DNA of 64,000 bases from Congeria kusceri (Eukaryota; Mollusca; Bivalvia; Myida; Dreissenidae): NCBI GenBank assembly GCA_027627225.1, contig CM051027.1:39493618-39557617 (forward strand), read 5' to 3'. The position numbers and the translations under genes were made by a program. This document shows positions 1-16,163 of the stretch, one piece after another (position 1 is the stretch's first letter; the number at the start of each line of letters is the position of its first letter). Below the pieces are notes generated by a model. That model was not told the origin of the DNA, made no database searches, and saw nothing but the letters and a program-made list of their open reading frames with translations.

Positions 1-480
1 TATGTTTCTGACTACATTCTGCAGACAAGAGGAGGTAACTCTTTCAAGGATTTAGTTTGAGTTATTGCCCTTTTTCAACTTACAATTTTCCTTTTGTAGG
101 TCAAATTTCTCAATACCTTTATGAGGTATTGACCTGAAACTCAAAAGTACTTGATCACAGTGATTAACTTATTCTGTATACAAGAGGAGGTAACTCTATC
201 AAGGGTTTTGTATGAGTAATTTCCCTTTTTTCAACTTAGAAATTTTGCTTTAGGTCAAATTTCACAATATCTATAAGAGGTATTGACTTGAAACACAAAA
301 ACTTGATAACAGTTTTGAGCCCATTCTGTAGACAAGGATTTTGGTGGAGTTATTGCCCTTTTTTTTCAACTTAGATACTTTGGCTTAGGTCAAATTTCTC
401 AATATCTGTCAGAGGTGTTGACTTAGAAATTCAAAATAGTTCATGACATTGATAAACTTATTCTATAAACAAAAAGCCTA
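1..480. repeat. Tandem array of ~165-bp units
   Basis: About three diverged units, each with 'aggaggtaact', 'ttgcccttttttcaactta' and 'gaggtattgac'-like stretches. No reading frame is kept between units. It probably lies in an intron of the palmitoyltransferase gene whose last exon is at 2873-3038. The stretch 480-800 that follows holds only unit ends ('gtcgagcgtccagcacccgt') and nothing I recognise. Confidence 0.7.
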
Positions 481-799
481 GAGTATTATCAAATATGAGA
501 AAGTCGAGCGTCCAGCACCCGTAGGCGGTGCTATTGTTAACCTGTACTGTACAAGTTTGTCTGAATTGTTTATAAGAATTGATTCCTTATTCGTTATTTA
601 GATGAAATTTTCACAATTCAACCGGGTATGTAAATTTTTATATACCGGTAAAAGTGCTGATATTCGAAGTAGCTAGATTCTTCCAAAGGTGTACATGTTT
701 TACAGGTTGTCAACGTGTTGTTGCATTAAAGATTTCTGTTTGGAGAATCAATTTGATGTCTTTTTATGCCCCTGAAGAGAACTTATATAGTAATCACAT

Positions 800-2620
800 C
801 GTCCGTCCGTCTGTCCGTCACGCTTCTTGTGCGGAGCATAACTCCATTAGTATTGAAGGTATTCAAATGAAACTTCATATAATGATAGAGGACAAGGAGA
901 GGAAGTGCAGAGTATAAGGACCTCAACTCTTTCTGTAGTATTTACAGAGTTATTGTCCTTTGTTTAATTTTCTTGTGCAGAGCATGTCTCCATTAGTATT
1001 GAAGGGATTCAACGGAAACTTCATATAATTATTGAGGACAATGAGAGGAAGTGCAGAGTACAAGGACCATAACTCTTTCTAAAATATTTATTGAGTTATT
1101 GCCCTTTGTTTAATTTTCTTGTGCAGAGCATAGCTCCATTAGTATTGAAGGGATTCAAATGAAACTTAATATAATGATAGAGGACAATGAGAGGAAGTGC
1201 AAAGCACAAGGACCACAACTCTTTCTTCAATATTTACGGAGTTGTGGCCCTTTGTTTTATTTCCTTATGTGGAGTATTAATTTTCCTATGCGGAGCATAA
1301 CTCCATTAGTATTGAAGGCATTCAAATGAAACTTCATATAATGATAGAGGACAATGAGAGGAAGTGCAGAGCACAAAGACCATAAATCTTTCTTCAGTAT
1401 TTATGGAGTTTTTTCCCTTTGTTTAATTTTCTTGTGTGGAGCATAAATCCATTAGTATTGAAGGGATTCAAATGAAACTTCATGTTGTTTGTTTGTTTGT
1501 TTGGATTTGTCGCCGTATTCAACAGTATTTCAGTCATATAACGGTGGTCAGTTTACCTACTCACACTTTTCCTGGGTAAGCTGGTTTACCAGTACTAAGT
1601 GCACATACTTATGCCAGTAACTGACAACTGCCCTACTTGAATCAGAGGTAGGGGGAGAATGGCCGTAGAAATAATTTCATGACCAATGCCCACACAAGTT
1701 ATGTGGCCAGGCTGGGAATCGAGCCCGCGATCCTCGGATTTGTAGTCCAACGCTCTACCAACTGAGCTAGCCGGTCCGGCTAAAAAATGATAGACTAGAG
1801 GACAAAAAGAGGAAGTGCAGAGCACAAGGACCACAACTCTTTCTTTAATATTTACGGAGTGATGGCCCTTTGTTTTATTTCCTTATGTGGAGTATTTATT
1901 TTCCTTTGCGGAGCATAACTCCATTAGTATTGAAGGCATTCAAATGAAACTTCATATAATGATAGAGGACAATGAGAGGAAGTGCAGGCACAAAGACCAT
2001 AACTCTGTCTTCAATATTTATGGAGTTATTGCCCTTTGTTTAATTTTCTTGTGTGGAGCATAAATCCATTAGTATTGAAGGGATTTAAATGAAACTTCAT
2101 GTAATGATAGACTAGAGGACAATGAGAGGAAGTGCAGAGCACAAGGACCACAACTCTTTCTTCAGTATTTATGGAGTTATTGCCCTTTGTTTTATTTTCT
2201 TATGTGAAGCATTATTTTTCTTGTGCGGAGCATAACTCCATTCGTTTTGAAGGCATTCAAATGAAACTTCATATTATGATAGAGGACAATGAGAGGAAGT
2301 ACAGAGCACAAGGTGCATAACTCTTCCTTAAATATTTATGGAGTTATTGCCCTTTGTTTAATTTTCTTGTGCGGAGCATAACTGCATTAGTATTGAAGGG
2401 ATTCAAATGAAACTTCATATACTGATAGAGGACAATGAGAGGAAGTGCAGAGCACAAGGACCACAACTCTTTCTTCAATATTTATGGAGTTATTGCCCTT
2501 CAGTTAATTTTCTTGTGCAGTGCATAACTCCATTAGTATTGAAGTGATTTAAATAAAGCCACATAATATTATATTGATAAGAGGATGTTGAGAGGAAGTG
2601 TAGAGTACATGGGCCATAAC
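800..2620. repeat. Tandem array of ~146-170-bp units
   Basis: About ten units carry 'cggagcataactccattag', 'attcaaatgaaacttcat' and 'gacaatgagaggaagtgcag'. The array is preceded by 'cgtccgtccgtctgtccgtc', a common edge of such repeats in bivalves. Short open frames across the units reflect the repeat and are not genes. A SINE interrupts one unit near 1485-1787. Confidence 0.8.
1485..1787 (-). mobile_element. tRNA-derived SINE, antisense
   Basis: Read on the minus strand, the element starts near 1780 with a tRNA-like head containing A-box-like 'tagctcagttggtagagcg' and B-box-like 'gggctcgattccc'. A body of ~200 bp containing 'caacagtatttcagtcatat' (plus-strand reading) follows, and the end is a short (AAAC)n tail at 1485-1500. 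The body resembles a core I associate with mollusc SINEs of the MESC type; that family name is from memory. It sits in a unit of the surrounding array. The unit near 2090-2116 shows the uninterrupted sequence. Confidence 0.8.
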
Positions 2621-2872
2621 TCTTTCTGTAGGAAGCGTCATTTTTGCCAACATGTAACTGACATTGTGTTGCCTTCCTCTGACAAGCATTTGCTTTGGGG
2701 GCATACGTCACATCCTGTGACAAGCCTTGTTAATAATAATCAGACCTAAACACAGTGCTCTTTTCATTTGTGCTTTATGTAATCAGGTCACTTCTTGTAG
2801 GATCATTGCACTTGCTTGTTATAAAACCATTTATATTGTATAATCTTTATTGGATCAATGCTTAACTTTCAG

Positions 2873-3038
2873 CCGAGGGTTCTTCAAGAATTTAATTGAC
2901 CTGCTGGGTTGCCGGTGTTTTGGTTTGTTCCGTCCCAACAGAGTGGACTGGTTCACGATGTTCGACATTCCTGGCAACGAAGTGAGCAGCAAAAAGATGT
3001 CCCTGAATGTCCAGCGGGATAACTACCAGTTTGTGTGA
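2873..3038 (+). CDS. ZDHHC17: Palmitoyltransferase ZDHHC17/ZDHHC13-like, last coding exon
   Basis: The exon follows a clear acceptor ('cttaactttcag', ending at 2872), enters in phase 2 and ends with TGA at 3036-3038. It codes for ~54 residues that include 'RGFFKNLIDLLGCRCFGLF' and 'RPNRVDWFTMFD'. This matches the conserved C-terminal tail after the last membrane segment of the HIP14 family, where the human proteins have an [N/H]-x-G-x-x-[R/Q]-N start, a C-x-C-x-GL core and VDWT. In that family the protein is an ankyrin-repeat, DHHC-type S-acyltransferase of Golgi and vesicle membranes. The ankyrin repeats, membrane segments and DHHC domain must lie left of the window. ZDHHC13 cannot be excluded from this exon alone; the linkage to KRR1 favours ZDHHC17. 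Confidence 0.8.
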
Positions 3039-3930
3039 AATCCTATCAACCTGCGTTCTGGACCAGTTTTTGTGTTTGGTTTAGCAAATATATACTTCAC
3101 CACTCAGAGCAGCATGATATTGAACAATCAATGCTTAATAATGACCATTTTATTGGATTTCTGTTGCATAATAATGTTGTGTGATTTAAGCGAAGGTCCA
3201 ATCTTGGTTATTTTGAGGTGATGTTTTTTTTATTTCAATGTTGCCTGTTGGTCCTCAACAGATGTCAGATTTTCTGAGTTTTAATTTAAAATACGAATTT
3301 ACTTAAGTATGCTGTGGTTTATCCTTAATAATGGTTACTTTTTCAAAACTGAAAACTTGTTGAAAGTATTTCCAAGTATCCAATGTAAAAAGTGTTTCTT
3401 TAAACTACATCCCCCACTCCAAAACAACAACAATATATGTTTGCATTTCAACATGTCGCCAGGCGTTGTTAAGCAAACATACTGTTTGTTAAGTTAAAAT
3501 AGTCACCATTTTCAAAATATTACTGCATCAGTATTAATATTAAGAACACAAAACAATGAACACAGTATACATGCAAATACAAAATAAATCTGAACTATCA
3601 CAAATACAAAAGCATCTTCAAGTTTGTAAGGCTTAAATAATACTTATTCCATGTGTTTTTCATAAACATATTTATTTTCTCGTAATAACATGTGTTCCTA
3701 TGTGTGCATCCATGTAATCATTGAACGAATTCATACAGTATTCCCTTACGCTGAACCTACCGTAGATACCGGTAGTGTTTAGTCTAGATCCGTCTTGATG
3801 TGCGATCAAAAGGGTATTTGGTTTAGTAATATTAAGAAAGAGAATGTAATGATATGTTCATGTGTTATGTTCAATTTTATTACATTTTAATGTTGTTTTG
3901 TACTTTATTTATTAAAAATCAATAAAATAA
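3039..3930 (+). other. Putative 3' UTR of the palmitoyltransferase gene
   Basis: AT-rich sequence with no further coding signal follows the stop codon. The first strong polyadenylation hexamer context (AATAAA within 'aaaaatcaataaaataag') is at 3921-3926, so a UTR of roughly 0.9 kb is plausible. No other gene is seen here. Confidence 0.5.
3921..3926 (+). terminator. Candidate poly(A) signal AATAAA
   Basis: An AATAAA hexamer in an A-rich context ~880 bp after the palmitoyltransferase stop codon and just before a MITE begins. Cleavage-site usage cannot be read from sequence. Confidence 0.45.
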
Positions 3931-3977
3931 GAAGCACCCAATTTGTGTTTGAATTTAACTCTTAAACGCCTAATACA

Positions 3978-4797
3978 CAGAGCTCCAGATAAGGTTTTAG
4001 CCTAAAGGGTATTTTACCCCCTTATTTTTTGGTTAAAGGGTATTTTACCCCCAGTCCGTCAGCTTTAAAGGGTATTTGAGAAATTTAAAGGGTATTTTCA
4101 TTTTTTTATACAATATCAAAAGAGTATTTTATGTGCTTGTTATATATGAAGACATTAATATTGGCAAATGGAATAAATTGAATGTAGACAATAATCTGTA
4201 GGTCTATCAAAACATAACATTTACTTGGCAAAGTAGTAATAATTTTCCCAGATACTTTGTACTGCTTTTTCATTGCAAATCCTGATTAAATGTTTTTGAA
4301 TTTTGTAACCTGATTTCTGGTCCTTCTTGCTTGACAATTAGCAAATTTGTTGCCACGATTACAGCAATTTTTTATACGATTTTGCACTCACATGATGCTC
4401 GTGTTTCTTGTCCGATTTTTTAACCGCTGCAACAAAGAGATCACCACTTATCACCTTTTAAATAGGAGAAGCATCATAAGACTCATTCTGATTAACATTT
4501 TTCAAGATATTGCCTACTGGAACTGGCTGATTGAGCTTAAAACGTTCCGTTTTTGACCCACATACACATTGCAAAGCCATTTTGAGTAGAAAGATTCGCT
4601 TGATTGACTTTTATTAATCGATTTACACCATTAGCTGAACTGGATAATTGGTAAAACCGGTAACGCAGTTTAAGCGATTAAAAATAAGTACCGAGATTTG
4701 CAATGCGTAACGTTACGCACGGGGCAGATTTTCAATGAGCTGTTTTTTTAAATTTCAATACGTAAATACGCAGATACGCATCTTATCTGGAGCTCTG
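3978..4797. mobile_element. 820-bp MITE with CAG...CTG ends
   Basis: Perfect 16-bp inverted ends, 'cagagctccagataag' at 3978-3993 and its complement at 4782-4797, are flanked directly by a 6-bp repeat 'aataca' (3972-3977 and 4798-4803). The interior has repeated 'aaagggtattttaccc' near the left end. The 69-codon frame at 4347-4556 shows no transposase feature. It is nonautonomous; the superfamily is uncertain. CAG ends recall hAT, but the duplication is 6 bp rather than 8 bp. Confidence 0.8.
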
Positions 4798-6350
4798 AAT
4801 ACAACTTCGCATTTGTAGAGCCTGATAAATTTCTCATATGAGCTCGGAGTTAGCTGATGTAAATCATTGTAACTATAAATGCATACCGGGTAGTTACATT
4901 AATGTATCTAAACCACAGACTTATCTGAAAGGAAATTAAACAATGGTATATAATTTATTATTTACTACAGTACTTTGTTCTCAACTACAGGAATTAGCTT
5001 GAAAACCACAATGAATATTTGCAATCATTACATTCCTCCTGATGATATTTATTTCATGAAATCTTTAACAATCTTTCACAGATTTTTTAGATCAGTATGT
5101 AAAGACTAGATGCCTGTTGGCAATATGTCAAGCCTGTTGTCAAGAAAGCAACTTATATTGTAATTATTTTAAAATCACATAGCAAAAAGCTGTATAATGT
5201 CCATATTTAACCTTTGACCATATTTGACCACTAAGTTCGACCTTGACCTATGAGCCAGGAACACGCGTCTTGTGTGCAACTTGGTGTCGCCATTGGTAAC
5301 ATTTGTAAAAACTATTTAAAACTTCAAACCACAAATAAAGAATGTCTGGTCCGGACAAACCGTATCATGCCCATATTTGACCTCTAAAGTGTGACCTTGA
5401 CCTTTTACCTAGGGACATGCAGACTCCACAATGGTGAACATTTGTCGCAAGCAGGGGCGTAGCTTGGGTTAAATAAATATATAGACACAATAGGCGGAAT
5501 CTAAAAAATTACGCTGTAAGCAATAATTTGGGCCAGGAGTGTTTATACTCGCATGTGGCTACAAACAACTAATTTCAGCTTAACCCCAATTCTACAAAAT
5601 AATTGTAAAATAAGCGCGTGTTTCATGAAATTTATTTCATTTTGACGTAATCGACTCGTTAAACAATGAAGTATCAACACAGCCAAGAAAGATCCCCTCA
5701 CCCCCATCCCCCCTCTTGTTTTATTGCATTTTTGGCATATTTAAGTTTTTCATCTCTGGAAAAAATGGATAGGCACGTGCCTATAGTGCCTAAAGGAAGC
5801 TACCTGATGAACAATTAAGTTACAGTCCGCACACTCGGATGGAATGCACTAACGCACATACACCGAACCACCATTGTCACAACTTAGTCGAGTCGACTGC
5901 AGACGAGCTCGACAACAAAATGACAATGAATTTATATAAGATTGAACGCAAAGTAATTGATCTAAACCAAGCTGAAAGTAAAGGCTGTCATTTCTGCCTT
6001 GGGCCATCAAACTTCACTCAATAGAAATAAATGAAACAACATCAAAACTTAAGCAATTAGTAGATTTTTTTTACAAATTTTGACCTGGTGTCATATAAAC
6101 AATGAAAGATGTAGTCTCCCCACATTTCTAGTTATCCGATTTGACATGCTGAAATGTGCATTAGTTTACAGTCTGCCAAGAGATTTCCCAGCTATGGCTC
6201 TGCATGTAAGGATATTAAAACCCCGATATCTTGTCTAAGGCTGAATAAGGGTTACATAGCAGTATTCGTCTGTCTTAAGTTGACAATTTTCAAACAAGAT
6301 TCTGTATTTGATAAACACACATGCCCCCGGTTGGTGCTGGGTAGCCCATT
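4798..6350. other. Noncoding stretch with a diverged repeat
   Basis: At about 5180-5450 two diverged ~180-bp units share 'catatttgacc', 'gaccttgacc' and 'aacatttgt', a repeat type also seen near 62.2 kb. The rest holds only short AT-rich frames; I see no gene. Confidence 0.5.
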
Positions 6351-6745
6351 TCTTAGTCCAAATTAGGTCAAGGTCAAAGTAAGGTTGGGTGATATGCGTG
6401 GATTGGGAACGGTCATAAGTAACAACTGTGTAAATATCTAAGTGTTGTAGTAAGCGGTGTTGGTGCTAGACGAAACGGTAAAATCTGTTTAACGAAGAAA
6501 TGGCACTTTTGAATTATTATAAGTCCGAATTAGGTCAAGGTCAAAGTAAGGTTGGGTGATATGGGTGGATAGGAAATGGTCATAAGCAACAACTGTGTAA
6601 GTAACAAATTGTTGTAGTAAGCGGTGTTGGTGCGAGACGCAACAGTAAAATCTACTTAACCTTGTCACGGACGGAAGGACGGACAGGACGATCACTATAT
6701 GCCTCCTGCATGAAGACCTCAGGGGCATAAAAATGTCAATAAACA
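6350..6745. repeat. Two-unit tandem repeat, period ~167 bp
   Basis: The sequence 'aggtcaaggtcaaagtaagg' recurs 167 bp apart (near 6364 and 6531), each copy followed by related text ending in 'ggtaaaatct' or 'agtaaaatct'. The array closes with 'cggacggaaggacggacagg' and 'cctcaggggcataaaaa', edges typical of bivalve arrays. Confidence 0.7.
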
Positions 6746-6993
6746 ACGGACACAATAGCACTAAACAAGGGTATGGTGTCTGATCGACTTACCCATGACT
6801 AATGATTTGGGTTTCTAACAAACCAAGTTATTCTGCCTAATGCATGATGCTTCTACTTTAAACAAGGATACCAGTTAAACTGATGGATTAACTTTCCATC
6901 AAATATCATTGAATTTTAAACAAACAAAAAGACACTACAAAAAGTTAAGTCTTCAAAGTCCCATAACATAAAAATATATTTGAAGCTTAACAT

Positions 6994-7256
6994 CCTGGGT
7001 CCGTATTCACCAACCCATTCTTTGACTTTAGAATAAAGAATAGACTTGGACTGAAGAACAAATCTCTGTGTGTTTAAAAATATGCTGGTACATTGTCGCG
7101 TTTGTCATTAACAAATCGTTCTGAATCAGAAATGCTATCATCCGAGTTTATGAATACCAAGTAAGATTAAAATGAATGGCCTTATTAGAACAAACCAGTT
7201 TTAAGAACAGTCTTTATTGTTAAGTCCAAGAATGGGTTGGTAAATACGGGCCCAGG
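6994..7256. mobile_element. 263-bp foldback MITE
   Basis: Inverted ends of ~29 bp: the left end (6994-7022) includes 'ccgtattcaccaacccattc', and the right end (7228-7256) is its complement with two changes. More imperfect pairing continues inward ('agacttggact' against 'ttaagtccaag'). No coding capacity. Target duplications are not clear. Confidence 0.75.
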
Positions 7257-7745
7257 TTATATGCACTCCTCTTGGTAATAAAGCGTTCCATAGTTTCATT
7301 GAAATCTGGCAAGTCATTGCTGAGAAATAGCCCAGACAAGAATTGCACACTATATACTTATTTCAGAAATCTTCACAACTCTTAAGAAAAATCATTGAAG
7401 CAGAACTCCCTAGTAACATGCACACCTCCTCTTGGCAAAGTTTTATTGAAATCTAGCCAGTAGTTGCAAAGAAATAGACAGGACAAAGCTTGTGCACTAT
7501 ATACCAGTACCAATTTCAGAAATCTTCAAAGTCCCATAACTTTGAGAAAAATCCTTGAAGCGGAAGGTCCTGGTAATATGCACACCTTTTCTTGGTAATG
7601 AAGCTTCCCATAAAGTTTTGAATTCCAGCCAGTAGTTGCTGCTAAGAAATAGCCTAGACAATAAAGTGGGCCAGAAGGGCCGGTGGACAAAGCTGCGAAC
7701 CCCACCCCCCCCCCATCCCGGGGAGCATAATAAATTAATGGGTCA
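7257..7745. repeat. Tandem array of ~165-bp units
   Basis: Three units share 'tatgcac(a)ctcctcttggtaa', 'aaatctggccagtagttgc' and 'tttcagaaatcttca' segments. The array ends with a C-run and 'cggggagcataataa'. No coding signal. Confidence 0.7.
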
Positions 7746-8209
7746 ATACTACACATGTGGTATTTGTTTATTTGCATATTTTATATTATAATGCCTGTAC
7801 ACATGCCTGGCTATAAGACAATTGTGGTATATTTTACACTGCATTTCAATAATGAAAGTCACAGATGTAATCGGGAAACAACATTAACAAACAGCACCCC
7901 TACTCTAAAACAATTGACACTATCTATTTTAATGTGGCAAACAAAAAATAACTTCCTACAATAGTTTTAACAATCTGCTGCAAAACAAATATACAAAACA
8001 TGAAAACAAACGAGCTTGTCAACAAGAAACATGTTCACAAAGAAATTTTTTCACAGGCAAGTTATGATCATTAATAACATATTGAAATTCATAGCATGTT
8101 CGTTAGATAGTAATTGATAAAATGATTTTCATTCCCATGTTAAGCTTTACATGCAAGTCTGGAAAACTACATGTAAGCTGCACAACAAAATACTTGATGA
8201 AATTTACAT

Positions 8210-8298
8210 ATTGAATGAAAATAAAAGTAAATGACATAATAATTCAGAGCTATATTGAATGAAAATAAAAGTAAATGACATAATAAATTCAGAGCTAT
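8210..8298. repeat. 44-bp tandem duplication
   Basis: 'attgaatgaaaataaaagta' and the following bases occur twice in a row, starting at 8210 and 8254, differing by one inserted A. The surrounding 7750-8410 is AT-rich with no gene seen. Confidence 0.85.
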
Positions 8299-8413
8299 GT
8301 GCAGTGCAATATCACATTTTGAAACAAAAGTACAAGTTCAACTTGTAACTGTTACACTAGTGCAACAACCACCAAGTATTAAATGACCAACACAGGATTT
8401 GATGCCAGAGTTG

Positions 8414-9874
8414 ATTAGTCTAATTCATGAGACGTGCTGCGGATTTAGTGTTGCTATTTATATAGTGCTAAATTCGCTGGAACGTCTCATCGCCGAAAGA
8501 CCATTTATGTGGTGGAAACCTAAAAGTTTAAATTTTCCAAAATGTTCATTATTTGCAAAAATAGAGTTATCTATCAACGTAGTTTACTTAAATAACACCT
8601 AAACTGATTAATGAGCCGAAATTTACCTTATATATGCATTAATTCCGATTTAAACTTCTGTATAAATCTATCACATGCATGTAAAAATTCCAAAAATTGC
8701 AGCCTCGTTAGCACTCAAACCAATCAGAGTGAGGCTATCATGATACTGACCAATAGAATGACGTAACACTTCTACATTGTAGCAGAATATCGATTAAAAT
8801 TTACACCGAGGAGAACAGCGAGATTATTTAAAATGCAACAGTGTGTTGGTTTAATGGCTCAGGCATGCAAAATGAAGGTGTTTTCATACAAATATTTATG
8901 GAACATTAATTAGGAATGGTTTATCTGTCCAGGTATGTAACTTTTATTGCATTCCGTTCAAAATAACTATCTAATTTCGGGATGTGAAAGTAGCGATCAA
9001 AATCCTGTCGGAACAATATAGACAAAGAAGGAAAACTTTCCACCACAGAAATGGTCGTTCCCCAGTACAGCCTGTCAACAAACGTTGCCCATATAAAAAG
9101 TGTTGTTGTTTTTTTTGTGTTTTTTTTTTTAAATATTTATTCACAAATATGCATGATACATTTCATTACAAGCATCACAGGAATAAGCATATATCTATAT
9201 ATACAGTACAAGCATATAATGTGAAAAAAGAGCATGCCAAACTATAATATATATGATTATGCAAAAGATGTAATTAAGAAGCTAAAACATTATAACAAAA
9301 AGACTCTACCAGTTCCCACGAACTTTTATATTTATCAGGTAAATGTGTTTTTTGCATAACTGCAAAGGCTAGTTTGCAGCTACTTCTAAGGCCATGAACT
9401 GTTGGAGTTACCAATTTACGTTTACAGAGGTAAATAAAGCGTTTTATTTCGAGACAAAATATATTATACTTTCCAGACAATTTACAACTTGATCCCAATA
9501 AAAAGGTTTTACAATCAAAACTAAAGTTATTATCGATGTTTTTGACATAAGATGTGATGTCATGTAATAGCGTTTGTATTACATTACAACTCCAAAATAA
9601 GTGAACAAGCGTCTCTGTTTCTGTCGTACAGAAAGTACATTTGTCTGAATCACGGATCTTCATTTTATTTAGCAAGTTATTTGTGGCTAGAATATTATGC
9701 GTTAGTTTTACTTGGAACCACTGATTATATGAATCTCTTGTCGTTGTAAAGATCCATGAATGCAAAATTTCCCACTCCGACTTATCAATATTAAAGAAGC
9801 TATTCCACTTATATAAAAAGTTGCCCATATAAAAAGTTGCTCAATGTTTGCATAGAGGCTTACAAGCACAGCTA
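8414..9874. mobile_element. Large inverted-repeat element, copy 1
   Basis: The left end begins 'attagtctaattcatgagac' and contains 'gaccatttatgtggtggaaa'. The right part carries the complement ('tttccaccacagaaatggtc', near 9038) and ends near 'gcttacaagcacagcta'. Related copies are at 16164-18716 and 22293-22421. The left terminus also folds on itself (gagacgt...acgtctc). No transposase was seen. A LINE fragment is nested at 9102-9819. Confidence 0.65.
9102..9819 (-). mobile_element. 5'-truncated LINE with zinc-knuckle C-terminus
   Basis: An antisense open frame (about 9274-9819) codes for the C-terminal region of a non-LTR retrotransposon ORF2, with 'NNLLNKMKIRDSDKCTFC' then HLFWSC, the C-x2-C...H-x4-C knuckle of the zf-RVT type. 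On the minus strand the element ends in an A-rich tail, seen as 'ttgttgttttttttgtg' on plus at 9102-9130. It is flanked by an 18-bp target duplication, 'gttgcccatataaaaagt' at 9084-9101 and 9820-9837. The reverse transcriptase is missing. Pieces of the host element reunite when the LINE and one duplication are removed. Confidence 0.85.
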
Positions 9875-10220
9875 AATGTTGATATACCCAAGCATTAAAA
9901 TGTTGTGGATTGCTGGTAACACGTCATCTTACAATTGCAGTTTTCAACAGTTATATACCTTTAACTTCAATGGTGTATGCAATAAAGGTAATGACAGTCA
10001 ATAAAACAACACTGATCTTTCTACTATACAGAAATAACTTCTCAAGAAGAAAAACTTGCAACTTAATATGTAATCAGTCCATCAAAGGCTGTTTTAGTGC
10101 AAGAATTTGTGATAGTCACATCATTTGGTCTGCGTGGTGAAAACTACAGTCCCTGCTGCTGCCAGTCTGGAACATACCCAGTTGATCCCATTACAGCTGA
10201 TAACTGAAGTCTTCATTCGG
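9875..10220. other. Region downstream of KRR1
   Basis: This should contain the KRR1 3' UTR on the minus strand. I find no AATAAA on that strand before the LINE-bearing element begins. No other gene is seen. Confidence 0.4.
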
Positions 10221-15779
<5,559 letters not shown>

Positions 15780-16163
15780 TTATATTCAACAAAATAAAAT
15801 GCATTGTTTGTTTAGTGCCAATTGAAATGTAAGCAGATTTAATATACCCAGAAGCATAGTATACAATGATATTTCTTGTGAAATATTTTAAACGGTTACA
15901 GGGTATAAAATCTCCTGAATGTGTATACAGTAATTTCTTAAAACTTTTGCTACTACATAGCCTGAAAGTGAAACAGCATGGTTAATTTTGTGGTCAAAAT
16001 TTCAGAAGTTATTTAACTTCAAGGTATCATAATAATATAACGTGAGAAATGAATTTAGTTTATAAAATTGTTATCATGGCAATGAGCCAGTCACCTAGAC
16101 ATCCAAGAGTGTTAAAGCAGTTTGTCGCTCATATAAAACATATAACAGACTTATGCTTAATCT

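Noticed and set aside
1705..1780. tRNA-like sequence with A and B boxes (minus strand)
   Set aside because: It is the head of a SINE with a body and an (AAAC)n tail, and the cloverleaf is imperfect; not a working tRNA gene.
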